In this document: piece by piece, positions 25,423 to 37,000 of the stretch
Layout of the letters: every line of letters begins with the position of its first letter
Numbering within the stretch: the stretch's first letter is position 1
Translations under genes and position numbers: made by a program
The notes under the pieces: generated by a model
Told to the model about the DNA's origin: nothing
What the model saw: the letters and a program-made list of their open reading frames with translations, nothing else
Databases searched by the model: none
Assembly (NCBI GenBank): GCA_914767715.1
Contig: OU612070.1
Span: 28,632,025-28,696,024, forward strand
Direction: 5' to 3'
From: Membranipora membranacea
Lineage: Eukaryota; Bryozoa; Gymnolaemata; Cheilostomatida; Membraniporidae
DNA length: 64,000 nucleotides

Positions 25423-28400
25423 ATGATGATCCTTTCCATCATGCTGAAGTTTGCAGCACTTATACTGATTTTAAGGAGTACCAGTGGTCAACGTAAGTAA
25501 AAAATAAACAATCCTCTCAAATAACCCTGAAATAAGTCTACAGCCTGTTTATCAATTTAGACTGCAAATCACATCGGTTTAGATTGACTAACACATTAAC
25601 ACGGTTTAATGAATGACATGATGAATAGACAATGACATTGTCTGCCAATTAAAATAGTATATATATGAAGAGATTGTAAGAAAAACAATCCGTTGTTTTT
25701 CGGGGGTTATATTAACAGATATATTGCGATGCAATTTGTGTCCTCTCTTCAGTTTCGCTTCAGGTTCTTTTTTCCATCTCTTTTTGATGCAAAGATCATC
25801 TTCTGATTCGTTATTTTCACGAAGTGTCAAAACAAATACATTTAATACCCTATAGGAAGTAGTCTGAGCCCCCCAGACTCTTGCCAAACGTCGGACGCCC
25901 CCCCCCCCCACCCCCCAGGGAAGAAAGCTGTAATTTTTGATATAGTTGGGCGGTCTAGTATAAAAAGGTAGATTATAATAATATACACTTATTTTGCCCT
26001 TTTGGGGCCAATGAAAATATGTTTACATTGAGATCGATGATACCACTCATCTATTTAGAGCACCCTCGTAAGGGTGGGCAAGCTAGGGTAATGCATGAAA
26101 AGCGCACCTCCATTAGCAGCATGGGTAGTGACTGGGATTCGAAGCTGATACTCTCAGATTTAGAAGCTCGAATCCCAACCACTATGCCACCCTGCCACCA
26201 TGCAATCCTGCCACCGTGGTTAGCACTGGTACCCATATCTATTCTGATTTAAAGGTTGAATCCAGAGTGGGGCTATTAACAAAACAACATAATATAATAT
26301 AAAACGAGAATTATGATAGGGTCATGATGAGTTCCGAATTATGCAAATGCGTTGTGTTATACAAAATTAACTCGCAAATATAGATACAGTTACTGCAATA
26401 GATAAATGATTTATCTAGGAGTTTTTACAAGCCTTTTCTCAAACGCCTTTTTTTTAATAAGGCCACCACCACCTTACCTCACAGAAAAGCAAGAACTAGT
26501 TTGAGGGGTCGGTATAATATAACAGTTTCAGTTTCAGTTTATTTGTACATTCGGTATCATGATGAAGGATAAAATTGAATGTGTGCATTAATTAAAATAT
26601 GGACTAGGAAAGGTTAAGATTGTATGTTGTTAAAATAAGACATTAAGGTTGGAAGAAAATGATTTGGCATGTTTTTGAGTCCTACAGGTCTTCGGTTGGA
26701 AAATAGTGTTTAGACGAGAGGATGTTCTGTTATTGTTTCGTATTACTCTACTAAGAAGTGGATGCTCTGGATCACTCGTTATCTTATTAAAATTTCTCTT
26801 GCTACTATGCTTAATGTATATATATATATGTGACCTCTAACCTCTGACCTCTGACCCCCTGGTTACTCACTCACTCACTCCAATTCATAGCTACTATGCT
26901 TAATGTATATATATATAGGTGGGGTGGGGTTTCTCTCAGCTTTTATTATCATCATATTATCTTCATTCCTATTATTGCACACAATAAATATTCAGAAAGT
27001 AGACTTTCAATTTATTTCGCAGGAGAATTGGAACTACAGAAATGGAAGGATCTCACTGGTATATTAGAGAGTGGAGAGGAGATTACTAACATTGTCATGG
27101 GATATTGGTACGGGGAAATTCATTATGTGGCCACTAATGCTAATCGGGTACACAGAATCGATATTCATGAAGATCCCATTACATCGGAGGAATTATTTGG
27201 TGAGTGTGAAGGGGCTCACAATAATAACAGTATTTGGAAAGCTTAGGAATACAGGCTATATTACTTGCTTCAATTAGACTTAGCACTATGAAAGTACAGA
27301 AAGCAAAGGATAAGATGACTAGGGGATGGGAGAAGAAAATAGGGCCCAGCCAGGTGCGTTAATCCCTCCATGTATAGTTTCAGATTTGATTTCCTTGGAT
27401 AGACTGGGAACAAATGTAATAAGCTTCCAATCCTGCAGAAATATATAATGTCCATGTTGGATGTTTTATCAAGGAGTTGCAAAAAGAAAAGGAGAAACAG
27501 TTGTTGCCGATGGACAAGAGAAAGCAACTATTATTGATTTGCCTCATCCATCTTTACCCTGATATGGTTTAAGCTGGGATATTTCTTGAATAGTAAATAA
27601 ATTTCCTGTTTTTTACAGTTTCGGCCAACGACGAAACAATACAGGCTATGGCAGTTGACTGGTCTTATGATTATGAGGCGGGTGTGTACGAGACGCGTGT
27701 TATGATAGTCACCACCTACCTGGATAACCCAGGCAGTGGGCGTATAATATCATACTACATCGAACGAAACTCAATTATAATAACTCAATTTTCTTCGCTC
27801 TCCCCTGCCTGTCATGAAGTACTGAAGCTCCTCGCTAACTTACTCTACTGCTACTACATAAAAAACCAAAATGAAGTCACTATGAGCCGTTACAATATGG
27901 ACAACATAGTGAACGGCCAAGTTTATGGGTACCCAGTGGCAGCTTCAGATAAGGTGACCCATAGCGACTGGATTGGAATCGTAAAAAATGACTGGCTTAT
28001 TGAAAGTGGAGTCCTTTTCAGTAACAGCAGCTTAAAGGCATGGGTGAAGAATTCTACCGACGAATCCATTTACTGTATCAGCTTTTTCAATCAGGGACTA
28101 AACAGTGGTCTACAAACTCCACATACAGGATTACTCGACGATCACCTGATTGTGATCAGACTGGACCAACTTGGAATAAAAGCGCTGTCGTGTGACATGA
28201 CATCAGTCCCACCGCTGTCAAATATACCACAGTGGGTAGAACTTGATATAGTCAGTGAATCCCTTAACCTTACTGGGTGGGTAATGACGGCATCTGAGTT
28301 CTCAGTGTTTGATAACCAACTAGTCATAACAGCGCGTGGAACTGATAATTATGGAGTGACTCTGACCTATCTTATCTGGTATAGACTTCATACAGCTGGT

Positions 28401-29191
28401 TAGTGCAAAATTTAGACTAGTCTCTTTTATTTATAACCAACCCTTGTGAAATTCTGAAGGATGATATTTACTGCATTTCACTCAAAACAAATCTTTTATT
28501 TCCCATCTGATAACAAAGCATAACACAAGAACTACAGACTACTGTTGAGTTATACAAACAAAATGGCAAAATTTTATTACCATTACAGATTGAGGTAATT
28601 CTGTAGGTGTCCCAAAAAAAAAGAAATTTAAAAGGGTTTGGAATTCTACATTTATGAACTTTTTCGATAATGAGACATCATCATATCCACAACGGAGACC
28701 ATTGAACGAGCCATTTAACATGTGTTGTATCATTTTTGTTTATAGCTCTGCTGACTCATTCACCAGAGCTCGCACTGCAAACAACATCACCGATGATCAT
28801 TAGTACAACTCCAACAACTCAAAATATGGCAACAGCAGAAACCAACATGACATCAACAGTTACTGGTGCCGGAATATCCACTCTATCCAGCCTAACTGCC
28901 ACAATGGAGACTACTCCAGCTTCTACAGATAGCAAACACAGCAACTCGAGGCACTACCACTTTATTAAGCTCAATCTGTTTGACAGTATCGGGCTGATGT
29001 TGTTCCGAGAAGTATATGCCCCTGATGATGAGGCTTGTGGCTATTTGAGCCTGAAAAGTCTGCATCACACCTTTTGTTTCCATGCGAATACATGTTTCTT
29101 GCCAGACAACAAAGGGTTTCCTATTACTATCGCTCAACCTGGAGACTTCCATATTCCCTTAGGCTGCTATGAAGTCGCAAACCCTGTATAA
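25423..29191 (+). CDS. Unrecognised secreted protein, paralogue B
   Basis: Exons: 25423-25492, 27023-27199, 27619-28398 and 28746-29191. They give 1473 nt and 490 aa, with all introns phase 1. Exon 1 is 70 nt, the same as in paralogues A and C, and encodes the signal peptide MMILSIMLKFAALILILRST. An in-frame ATG at 25369 would add 18 residues; the 25423 start gives the better signal peptide. Exons 2-3 (~24-342) match paralogues A and C through DLTGILESGEEI, VATNANRVHRI, QWVELDI and GWVMTAS. The Thr/Ser linker is short (~65 aa). The terminal module keeps ACGYL, FCF, CFLP and GCYEV but has Ser where A and C have the cysteine of GYLC. No known domain recognised. A possible poly(A) signal lies at 29500-29505. 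Confidence 0.82.
26085..26225 (-). mobile_element. Decayed tRNA-like SINE head in paralogue B intron 1
   Basis: On the - strand, an A-box-like TGGCATAGTGGTT (26178-26190) precedes a B-box-like CTTCGAATCCCA (26133-26144). The spacing is tRNA-like but no cloverleaf closes. Body limits are unclear. Confidence 0.45.
26803..26918. repeat. Duplicated ~26-bp segment flanking short pyrimidine-rich repeats
   Basis: CTACTATGCTTAATGTATAT with its following TA run occurs twice. Between the copies lie tandem CCTCTGA and CACTCACT runs. This looks like local slippage next to paralogue B exon 2. Confidence 0.6.
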
Positions 29192-30232
29192 CTATTGGCT
29201 CCACATTCAAAGGAAGCTCAATATATTTGTAATACAATATATATATAATATAAATATGTATAAGCTGCTACATTGACTAATTAACTGATTTGGATCATCA
29301 TTTATTGAACAACAAGAAACAATTATGTCATGTTTCTCTTTTTGATCTTAAAAGTATGATTCCTACGTAATGTCACACTTAGTAGTTAGACTGATTGCTG
29401 CCTCGTAGTGTAGATTATGATGAAGGCATATTACTGTGTTATTGATTGGTTTTAGAATGTCCGAACTCGGAACTAATATATATTTAGATATGTAATTATA
29501 ATAAAATCCTTGCTGTCCAGATTGCTGCCTCGCTTAACTAGTGACATAGTCGTCGATAAGTGTAATATTTGATTATAATTGATACCGTTTCACCACCATA
29601 GGTCGAATACTCACTGCTCACTTACATACGGTTAAACTGATTAAAAATACTAATAAAACTAATAAAAAATACTGTAATGACACAAGTGCCTCACTAAAGA
29701 TTTTGAATCGGTAGAAATTTCCTCTTTTATCAAACTTTGGCCAGCTTTTTCTTATCCCATTTGATTACATTTGATCAGTGTGGCAAAGTTTGTAAAACAT
29801 TTTTATTGACTTAATATTAAGCCAACAAGAGTTTTGGCAAAAACTATTGCAATCGAAATAGATATGATATTTTGGGCTTTGTTGTAATTGTCATTGGGGG
29901 AATAAATAACACAATAAACATTATTTTACGATTATTTAGTGGCAAATATTTTTTAATTGCTCACACAATAAAAGTGTGCACTTACAACTTGCAAGTACGA
30001 CAAGCTTCCATTAGATCTGCTTTGAAAATGTATTGATTCCATGAAGCAGTTCATCTACAATTTTTTATATCAAGAGAAAGTGAATTTAAAGCTTGTCAAT
30101 TATTTATATTGCACTTAAAAATGTAAAATAAGTTGACTGTAGCATTAGAAGAGAGAAACAGGAGATATGTATTTGAAAAAAAAAATAGAAGAATTTTTCT
30201 CTTTCAAAGTATAAGGACAAGCCAGAAGAGTG
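29192..30232. other. Spacer between paralogues B and C
   Basis: Presumed 3' UTR of paralogue B, then AT-rich sequence. No coding exon or repeat family recognised. Confidence 0.4.
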
Positions 30233-33200
30233 ATGGCGATGTTTTGTATTTTCTTGTGGTGTGCAGCTTTTACGCTTTTCTCAAGACAAATCACTGCTCA
30301 ACGTGAGTAAACACACAAAATATTTCCAAAAATGTGAGGTACTAGTGATATAAACAAGTTTTAAAAAAGGGTGTTCAACTTTCAAGTTATTTCAAAGTCA
30401 GTGTTGGTCATCATCAACAATCTGTTATTCTTTGGAGCAGCGACAGCCAGCTAGTCCATTAGCTCTTTCTTGGTTCAAACCTTAGACTCAACTCAAATCC
30501 CAGACCTCCATTCTGGGAGGTCAGTTTAATCCTTAGCAAGCAACTAAAAAATATTTTAATAAATAGCTAGGTAGGTATATTAAAGCTTTCTATGATAATA
30601 ATGGTTATCTATTTTAGCTTCTAATATACCACACCTATTCTTAAATTTGATTCAGCAGGTTTGGAACCAGTGGGGTTGCACAATCTTACTGGAATATTCG
30701 AAACCGGAGCAGAAATCTTACATGTAGTTGAGGACAAGTGGTCTTGGTCAGGTGCTACTTATTATATCGCCACTGCTAACCGAGTCTGTCAGATTCAAGT
30801 GTACGAGGAACTACCAACATGTAGAGAAGTGTTTGGTGAGTTTTACTGACAATTACTTTCTCATACATCATGACCATTTAATGGTAATCTGCTGGTTTAA
30901 TAAATGTGAGTGAATCCTATACCAATGTTTCATTTGCCTAGAAGTAGGTGGCTCAGTTGGTTAGAGCATGTAAATGTTGAAGGTCATGGGTTTGAATCCC
31001 ACTGCAAGTCCATTGACTACTAGGGTTTGGTTGGCCTCCAGGTGTGCTCCGACCTGCCTGCAAACAGAGAGCAACCTGGCACAGATATTGCGGCCTCGCC
31101 CCTAAGGCAACTTATATTTCACCACCCACGCTTGGGGATGTGGCGTGTGATATGACAACTTAATTTTAATCAAACATTTTTTTAATCAACCATTCACACA
31201 GCGATTCCCAATTGTTAGAATTTTAGATGATAAAGTTATTGCAATTATGTTGAAGTTCCATTGTTAAGGTAAGGTTTACTTTGGACACATAAAAATATTC
31301 TGTTGGAAAGAATCTTGTGCTTATCTACAAACTTCACTGGCATGTGTAGTGCTCATCAGTTGATGACTATTGTATAAATGTGTATTGTTTAAAGTTGAAG
31401 TTGCATGTGCAGCAGGATTTTCTGACAATTGCAAACCAACTTTGGACATGGGACTCATTTATTTTTTAGTTGGAAGAAACGTGGAAATTATTCAAGAAAT
31501 GGGCATGGACTGGTCCAACTATTATCAACCACTCGACACATACGAACTGCGCTTGTTCATTGTCACACAAGACACTTCATCAAATGGCGGCAGAGTTATA
31601 TCATATTTTACTGAACAGAACAAAACTATCATAGCTGAGTTCACTTCTCTGACACCCTCCTGCGACAAAGTTTTACAATTAATCTTAAGATATCTCTATT
31701 GCTGTCATTACATTCAAAACATTTGTGATGAAGTTTACAAGTACAATATGGAAAAGGCTAACACAGCAAACAGTCAGGTGCACGGAGTGGTAACCATAGC
31801 TCCAGATTTACACCACGCTGATGACCGGATAAAATTAACGGATCAGTATGAGTGGCCAATCAGATTGAGAGGAACTATTTCTAGTATTTTAGAAGGCAGC
31901 TTTGATGCATGGTCCCAAACTTCACTGGGCAGTATAACAACACACTGTAAGGAAAGTCATAATCAGATCCAGGGTATCGATCTCGAATCATCACACACAT
32001 TGTTCTCTGACCATAATTTGCTCGTATTACGACTGGACGGCACTGATGGTCTGACAGTAAAACTGTGTGACACTTCATCTGAAGTTCAGATGGCACAGGT
32101 ACCACCGTGGATTCAGCTTGACATTGACGCTCAGTTCGATTTCAAAGGCTGGAAAATGATATCTGCCATCGTGGATGATATCGACACAATTCCCGAGATA
32201 TTAACCCTAACAGTTCAGAAGAAAAGCAATGACGATCATGTCCTCGTTTTGCGGTATGAGTGGGGTGAGTCTATTGTTCAGTCAAATTAGAATCAGTATA
32301 ACCACGTTATATTCTGGAAGCTAGGGAACATAATATGAAGATTCATAGTCATAATACTATATTAAGAAAACCCTTGCAATCGCAGTTTCAATTTATGTCG
32401 CTTTGTACAAAATACAAACATGCATGTCACCATTTTGATGTAGAGAGAAATGGAATGTAGCGGTCCACCGTTTTATGGTGCACTGTGGTTGATATATTGC
32501 TTGTTGCCCAAACTCGTACATACAGTATATAAGTTTGGAGATGTCCTACTCTCACTTACTAGTCCCTTGACCTTGACATGCTGCTAGATTCTCTACAGCA
32601 AAGGGCCTGAATTAATACACCTAGTCCTAGACTAAGTACTTAAATGGGAAAACAGCTGAAACCCATAATTAGGAAGTATTTTGGTCTCAGTGGTACACTG
32701 GCTTTGGTATCTCATATAACCTTGAACTCTTGAAGTCTCATTTGCCTACAAACTGAGAGCGTATTGGCTCAGATATAGCGGCCTCGCACTTAAGAAAACT
32801 ACTATTTTGCCACCTGTTCTTCGGAATGTGGTGTGTGACTAACCCTTGCGATTTTAACTGATATTTAATGGTGTATGCGAAGATGATAGCAACAGTGGTC
32901 AATGGGGGAGTTAGGATACTCATATTGCTATGTTTCCTCGCTTCCTCCCCTTAAGCTTCAGCCGCGATCGCCTACGTCTACACCATCAAGGGCCGGCTGT
33001 GATCGGCTATATATAGATAGATAGTTTGCATTGCAGACAGACAAGGGCACAACTCTCAATATGTGCAAACATTAAGAAAAACTACAATGTGTACTATCAC
33101 TGTATTTGTTTATAGTTCTAGAGACAACTACAACTTTCTACACATCAATCCAAACCCAAGCGACTAAATCGCCAACGATCACCACATCGACAACCGCAGC

Positions 33201-33453
33201 TTCTACTACTTATGTACCTAACAACAATGACGACTTTGAGCATTATCAATTTACCAAGCATAGCCTGGCTGAGGGGACAGGTGCACACATGTTTAGAGAA
33301 GTATATGTTTCAAACGTAGAGACCTGCGGCTATTTATGCCTGAAAAGTCTTTCTCACATTTTTTGTTTTGATCGAGATACTTGCTTCTTGCCTGACTCAG
33401 ATGCGGGCGTTCCACCAGACAGAGATTTGACAGACTGTTACAAACTCAACTGA
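30233..33453 (+). CDS. Unrecognised secreted protein, paralogue C
   Basis: Exons: 30233-30302, 30659-30835, 31395-32264 and 33116-33453. They give 1455 nt and 484 aa, with all introns phase 1. Exon 1 (70 nt) encodes a signal peptide starting MAMFCIFLWCAAFTLFS. Exon 2 is 177 nt, the same as in paralogue B, and reads LTGIFETGAEI...TANRV. Exon 3 carries VISYFTEQN, YLYCCHYIQN and PPWIQLDI, like paralogue B's IISYYIERN, LYCYYIKN and PQWVELDI. The linker is only ~35 aa of Thr/Ser. The final module has TCGYLC, FCFD, CFLPD and DCYKLN. The exon 2 acceptor is CAGCAG, so it may splice three bases earlier. Function unknown; secretion is inferred from the signal peptide. Confidence 0.82.
30941..31170 (+). 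mobile_element. tRNA-derived SINE, most complete copy
   Basis: It has an A box TGGCTCAGTTGG at 30949-30960 and a B box GGTTTGAATCC at 30989-30999. A body with GTGCTCCGACCTGCCTGCAA and GCGGCCTCGCCCCTAAGG follows, then an AT-rich tail. Other copies of the same body are at ~32745 (+), ~46800-47010 (-) and ~48985 (+). It lies in paralogue C intron 2. Confidence 0.8.
32745..32875 (+). mobile_element. 5'-truncated copy of the tRNA-derived SINE
   Basis: It begins at CCTACAAACTGAGAGCG, continues GCGGCCTCGCACTTAAG, and ends near ACCCTTGCGATTTTAACTG. It lacks the tRNA-like head. Confidence 0.65.
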
Positions 33454-34000
33454 TGCAGATAAGAATGCAAGACTGACACTCACATTAATAGATAACCTTT
33501 TGACACACTCAAAAGCGGAGCGCAAAATTCAACAAATTCCAGCATCGTAAAACTGTCAAACAATAGCCATTCAACTACATACAGAATAACAAGAGTATAT
33601 AACGATATACATGATACTAATCAGTGATGAGTTCATGGACTCGCCTAATCAGATAGAAGTCACCATGATGGAAACAATCACTGAGAAGCCTTCACAGACA
33701 CAAACAATCACTGAGAAGCCTTCACAGACACAAACACAGACAAAATTATGATGACTTATATATTACGTTTTATTTTTTATCGATAATGAAAATTTACAGG
33801 TTGTGTTTAACCTTACTGCTACTTCATGTAGGAATTAGCATCATGTCGGTTAAACAATGACATGCATGGCATATATTGCCCATGAAAAAATCTCTAACCA
33901 CCGCTATGATTTTGCGGGCCGGTTGTTGGCTTTTAGAAGTCCATGATTAACCTCGCTCTATATATTATTATATATTATATTATATATATATATATATATT
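33454..34000. other. Convergent spacer between paralogue C and the choline transporter; partly duplicated at 48.4-48.9 kb
   Basis: From ~33590 this stretch resembles ~48390-48770, with shared landmarks GATAGAAGTCACCA and GCATGCATGGCAT.TATTGCCCAT. A 30-bp unit (AATCACTGAGAAGCCTTCAC...) is duplicated in tandem at ~33678-33737. A (TA)n tract ends at ~33999. A possible transporter poly(A) signal, AATAAA on the - strand, lies at 33769-33774. Confidence 0.6.
33630..33700 (-). pseudogene. Relic of a C-type-lectin first exon (signal peptide)
   Basis: On the - strand this reads SVIVSIMVTSI and then a stop. It is similar to exon 1 of the lectin gene at 48425-48485 (SVLVSILVTSIRS). The start codon region is replaced by a tandem 30-bp repeat and the splice region is altered. 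No matching lectin exons 2-3 follow, so this is a dead fragment. Confidence 0.6.
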
Positions 34001-37000
34001 CTAATCAGACAATTTGGTTTCATTTGATTTGAGCTCAATGTTACTATTAAAATCACTTTGTGAGTTTAGTTTCGGTAGTCGTTCCTCTCGTCCGTATCTG
34101 TTATTGATGACCATCAGGGCTTTTGAGCTCATTCTTCCCGATTTCATCAAACCGTCAGTGATATATGCAACGATGAGCATCACCAGAAGGCCCAGGAGCA
34201 TAGACATTGTCTTGAACGGGAAGTATTGAGTGTTGGTTGCAGCATCGTACCATGGAAAAGCAACAGCTGCTCTCCAACTCAATAATGCCTCACCACCCAG
34301 ACACCTGATCACCAACGTCACAAGAAAACCTACAAACATATTAACTTAAGTAGAGGACCATCCTTTTTGAAGCTCTCTTGATATATCTGTGTTGTTTCAT
34401 TTAGATAATAAAATAATGTGAGATTTGCTCCTTATAAGTAATTATCATTTTTCATCGAGGCTTTTTATCCACAACCTAAAGTGGAGCTATTTTTTACCCT
34501 ATAGTGTTAGTTAAGTTTTAGCAGTCTTACATACCTGCGATTGATCCAAACGTGTTGAACCAAGGAACAAACATGGTACAAACCAGCTGTGGAAATAGTA
34601 GCACATACACAAAATCTCCACACATGTGGAACAGCCCGTATATGGACTGAACATAAATGGCCATTGTCGCGGCTATGCCACAGAAGACAACAGCGGCTCC
34701 ACGCATCACCCATATAAGCTCCTTTGCACTAGCCTAAAACAGAAATAAGACAACATCGATGAATTTAAAGATTGAATTATAATTATAAATGATCGTTTTT
34801 CTCAAAATATGGCAATGCATTTTATCTTATTTTAAGAAATTTTTGAGAAGTCCGGAGAATGTGTCAGAATAAAATTTGTTGTAAAGAAAATATTTTCTTT
34901 TTGTTTTATAACTGAGTTTTCCTCTTGATCCAGCAAAAAAATTGTATCAAGGAAACTCGATGACAATAAGGGCGAATAACGAGATCAAATGGAATCAGAA
35001 TCATGCACCATGCATGGGGATATTTCAGGTATGCTCACCACATATGGCGTTGTGTCGCAAAGAGATAGTGAACAGTATTTTTTAAGTTACTATGGTGAGG
35101 ATAGTTGGGAAGAAAAATAGAAGGCCGCCCAGGCATGGAAGGAAGGACTTTATAAAGCTAGTAAATACAAACAACTGATGTAAAGATACTCATACTCACT
35201 AAAATTCATTATGTAACAAACCCATGTATTATGTATTCAAATTAAAAGTTTTTTCGTTTCACCAGCTTAAGCTGGAGACTCGTTTCAACTCCAAACTAGT
35301 TGTCACTGCTCTCATCTGCAGGATTAGGTGCAGTCCAATTTCGGGGGAACAATAGAGTAATTTACTCTTCAAACAGGGGATCCAGGGTGCAGTATTGTGT
35401 CGAGGAGTGAATTTGTTGCAGCTTCTGGCCACCTCCCAACATCTTTATGGGGCGTTGGCTGTCCGTGATTGGTCTGGGGGGGATTTGGGCCCGCCCTGGT
35501 CTTTGTGTTGGTGTGTTCCCTGTATATCTGGCAAAACTTATCCTGGTTCAGTGTGATTTTACATGTGAAAGAAGGCAGTTCACTTTATTATGAACTCAGA
35601 TCAGTTAGATCAAGACATTATATACAAAAGCAGTTTAGAGGAAAAAGGCAAAAGGTATGAATATTAACCTTATCATTTTATTGCAACATGCATTCCTTAT
35701 TCAAGGATTAACTATATTATAAATATACCTTGAATTGTGCAAAGTCTTAATTTGGCATCAGGATTGATGCATTTGACACCTTATTAATTTTACGCTTTGG
35801 AAGTAAAAGTTTATTTTAAAAGTTGTAAAGTATAAAGTTAAATTTTTGAGAACTGTGTAATGCTTTTATACATAGTCATGTAGTCATTGTTTGTGTTAAT
35901 CTTTTTAGATTTCACGGTGTGAATCTCGGTAAAACTCGACAATAAATGGTATAAATTGTACGACAAAAGTCCAAGTTCCATCAGTAAAAATCCAAAGTCA
36001 CAAAATCTGAAAGCCTAACGATTGGTATCGTTAAAACTGAGAAGGGTGGAGATCTTTAATTTTCCATGGTAGGAGGGTCGTCTGAACAGGCCCATGGTCG
36101 GATAATTGGTAAAGAGGTGACAAACTAAGTATAAACTAAAAAAAAGTATTGGTTTATCGGTTTCATTATTCATACCTGAGGCCTGAAGACTGGTTTGTAT
36201 ACGTTCTGGGCAAACATTGTACTGGAACTTAGCATAGACGAATCCGCTGATGACATGACAGCGGCTGACACAGCTCCTAGTCCGATAACAGCTACTACAG
36301 GTGGGGTTAAGTATTGTAAGACTAGCGGGATAATAAACCTAGGGTCTACTCTTCCGGTGACAGGGTCAAAGTCTCTGTATGCTGTCTGGTTCCAATCTGA
36401 AATGATCAAGGTATCAATGAATCCTCTCCATTATCATTTATGTTTGAAGACCTGGTCCACAACAAATTAGTAGCTGAAAGATTCACAATCCAGTATTTCT
36501 CTGAGATGATCTTGAATGTAGACACAGGTTTGGAGGCGAGCATACAGTTACTTTCTGTACACTGTAACTGTTGGAATGCTGCTGAGTTACCGAATGTGAA
36601 ATGTTCAACAGAAAAATTGATTATTATAACATTGTGTCATCTTATTTGAGCAATAAGGCAGGATAAGCTGCTCCTTATCAGAACTTACAGAACTATGTGT
36701 GTAATTTTAAGAATATCAGTAACTGCTAATTTTGGTGGTTTAATTAAACGTATTTTTGAGCTTTTGATGATTTTTCGCCCTGCAGAGATTAATCTAATTT
36801 GAGTGTTAAAAGCAGCTCAGCCTTCTGTCCCTAGTAGTTCGCTAATCATCACTCAATCCCCTCAATCTAATCCTTGCATGGAATATAAGAAAAGGAAGTG
36901 GCTGACTCCACAAAACAAAGTGAGTGTGTTAAACCCAGCTTACAAGCAAGCGGATTACTTTGCATTGGTCAACACATCGTGCAGTTGCCGAAACCGTGCA

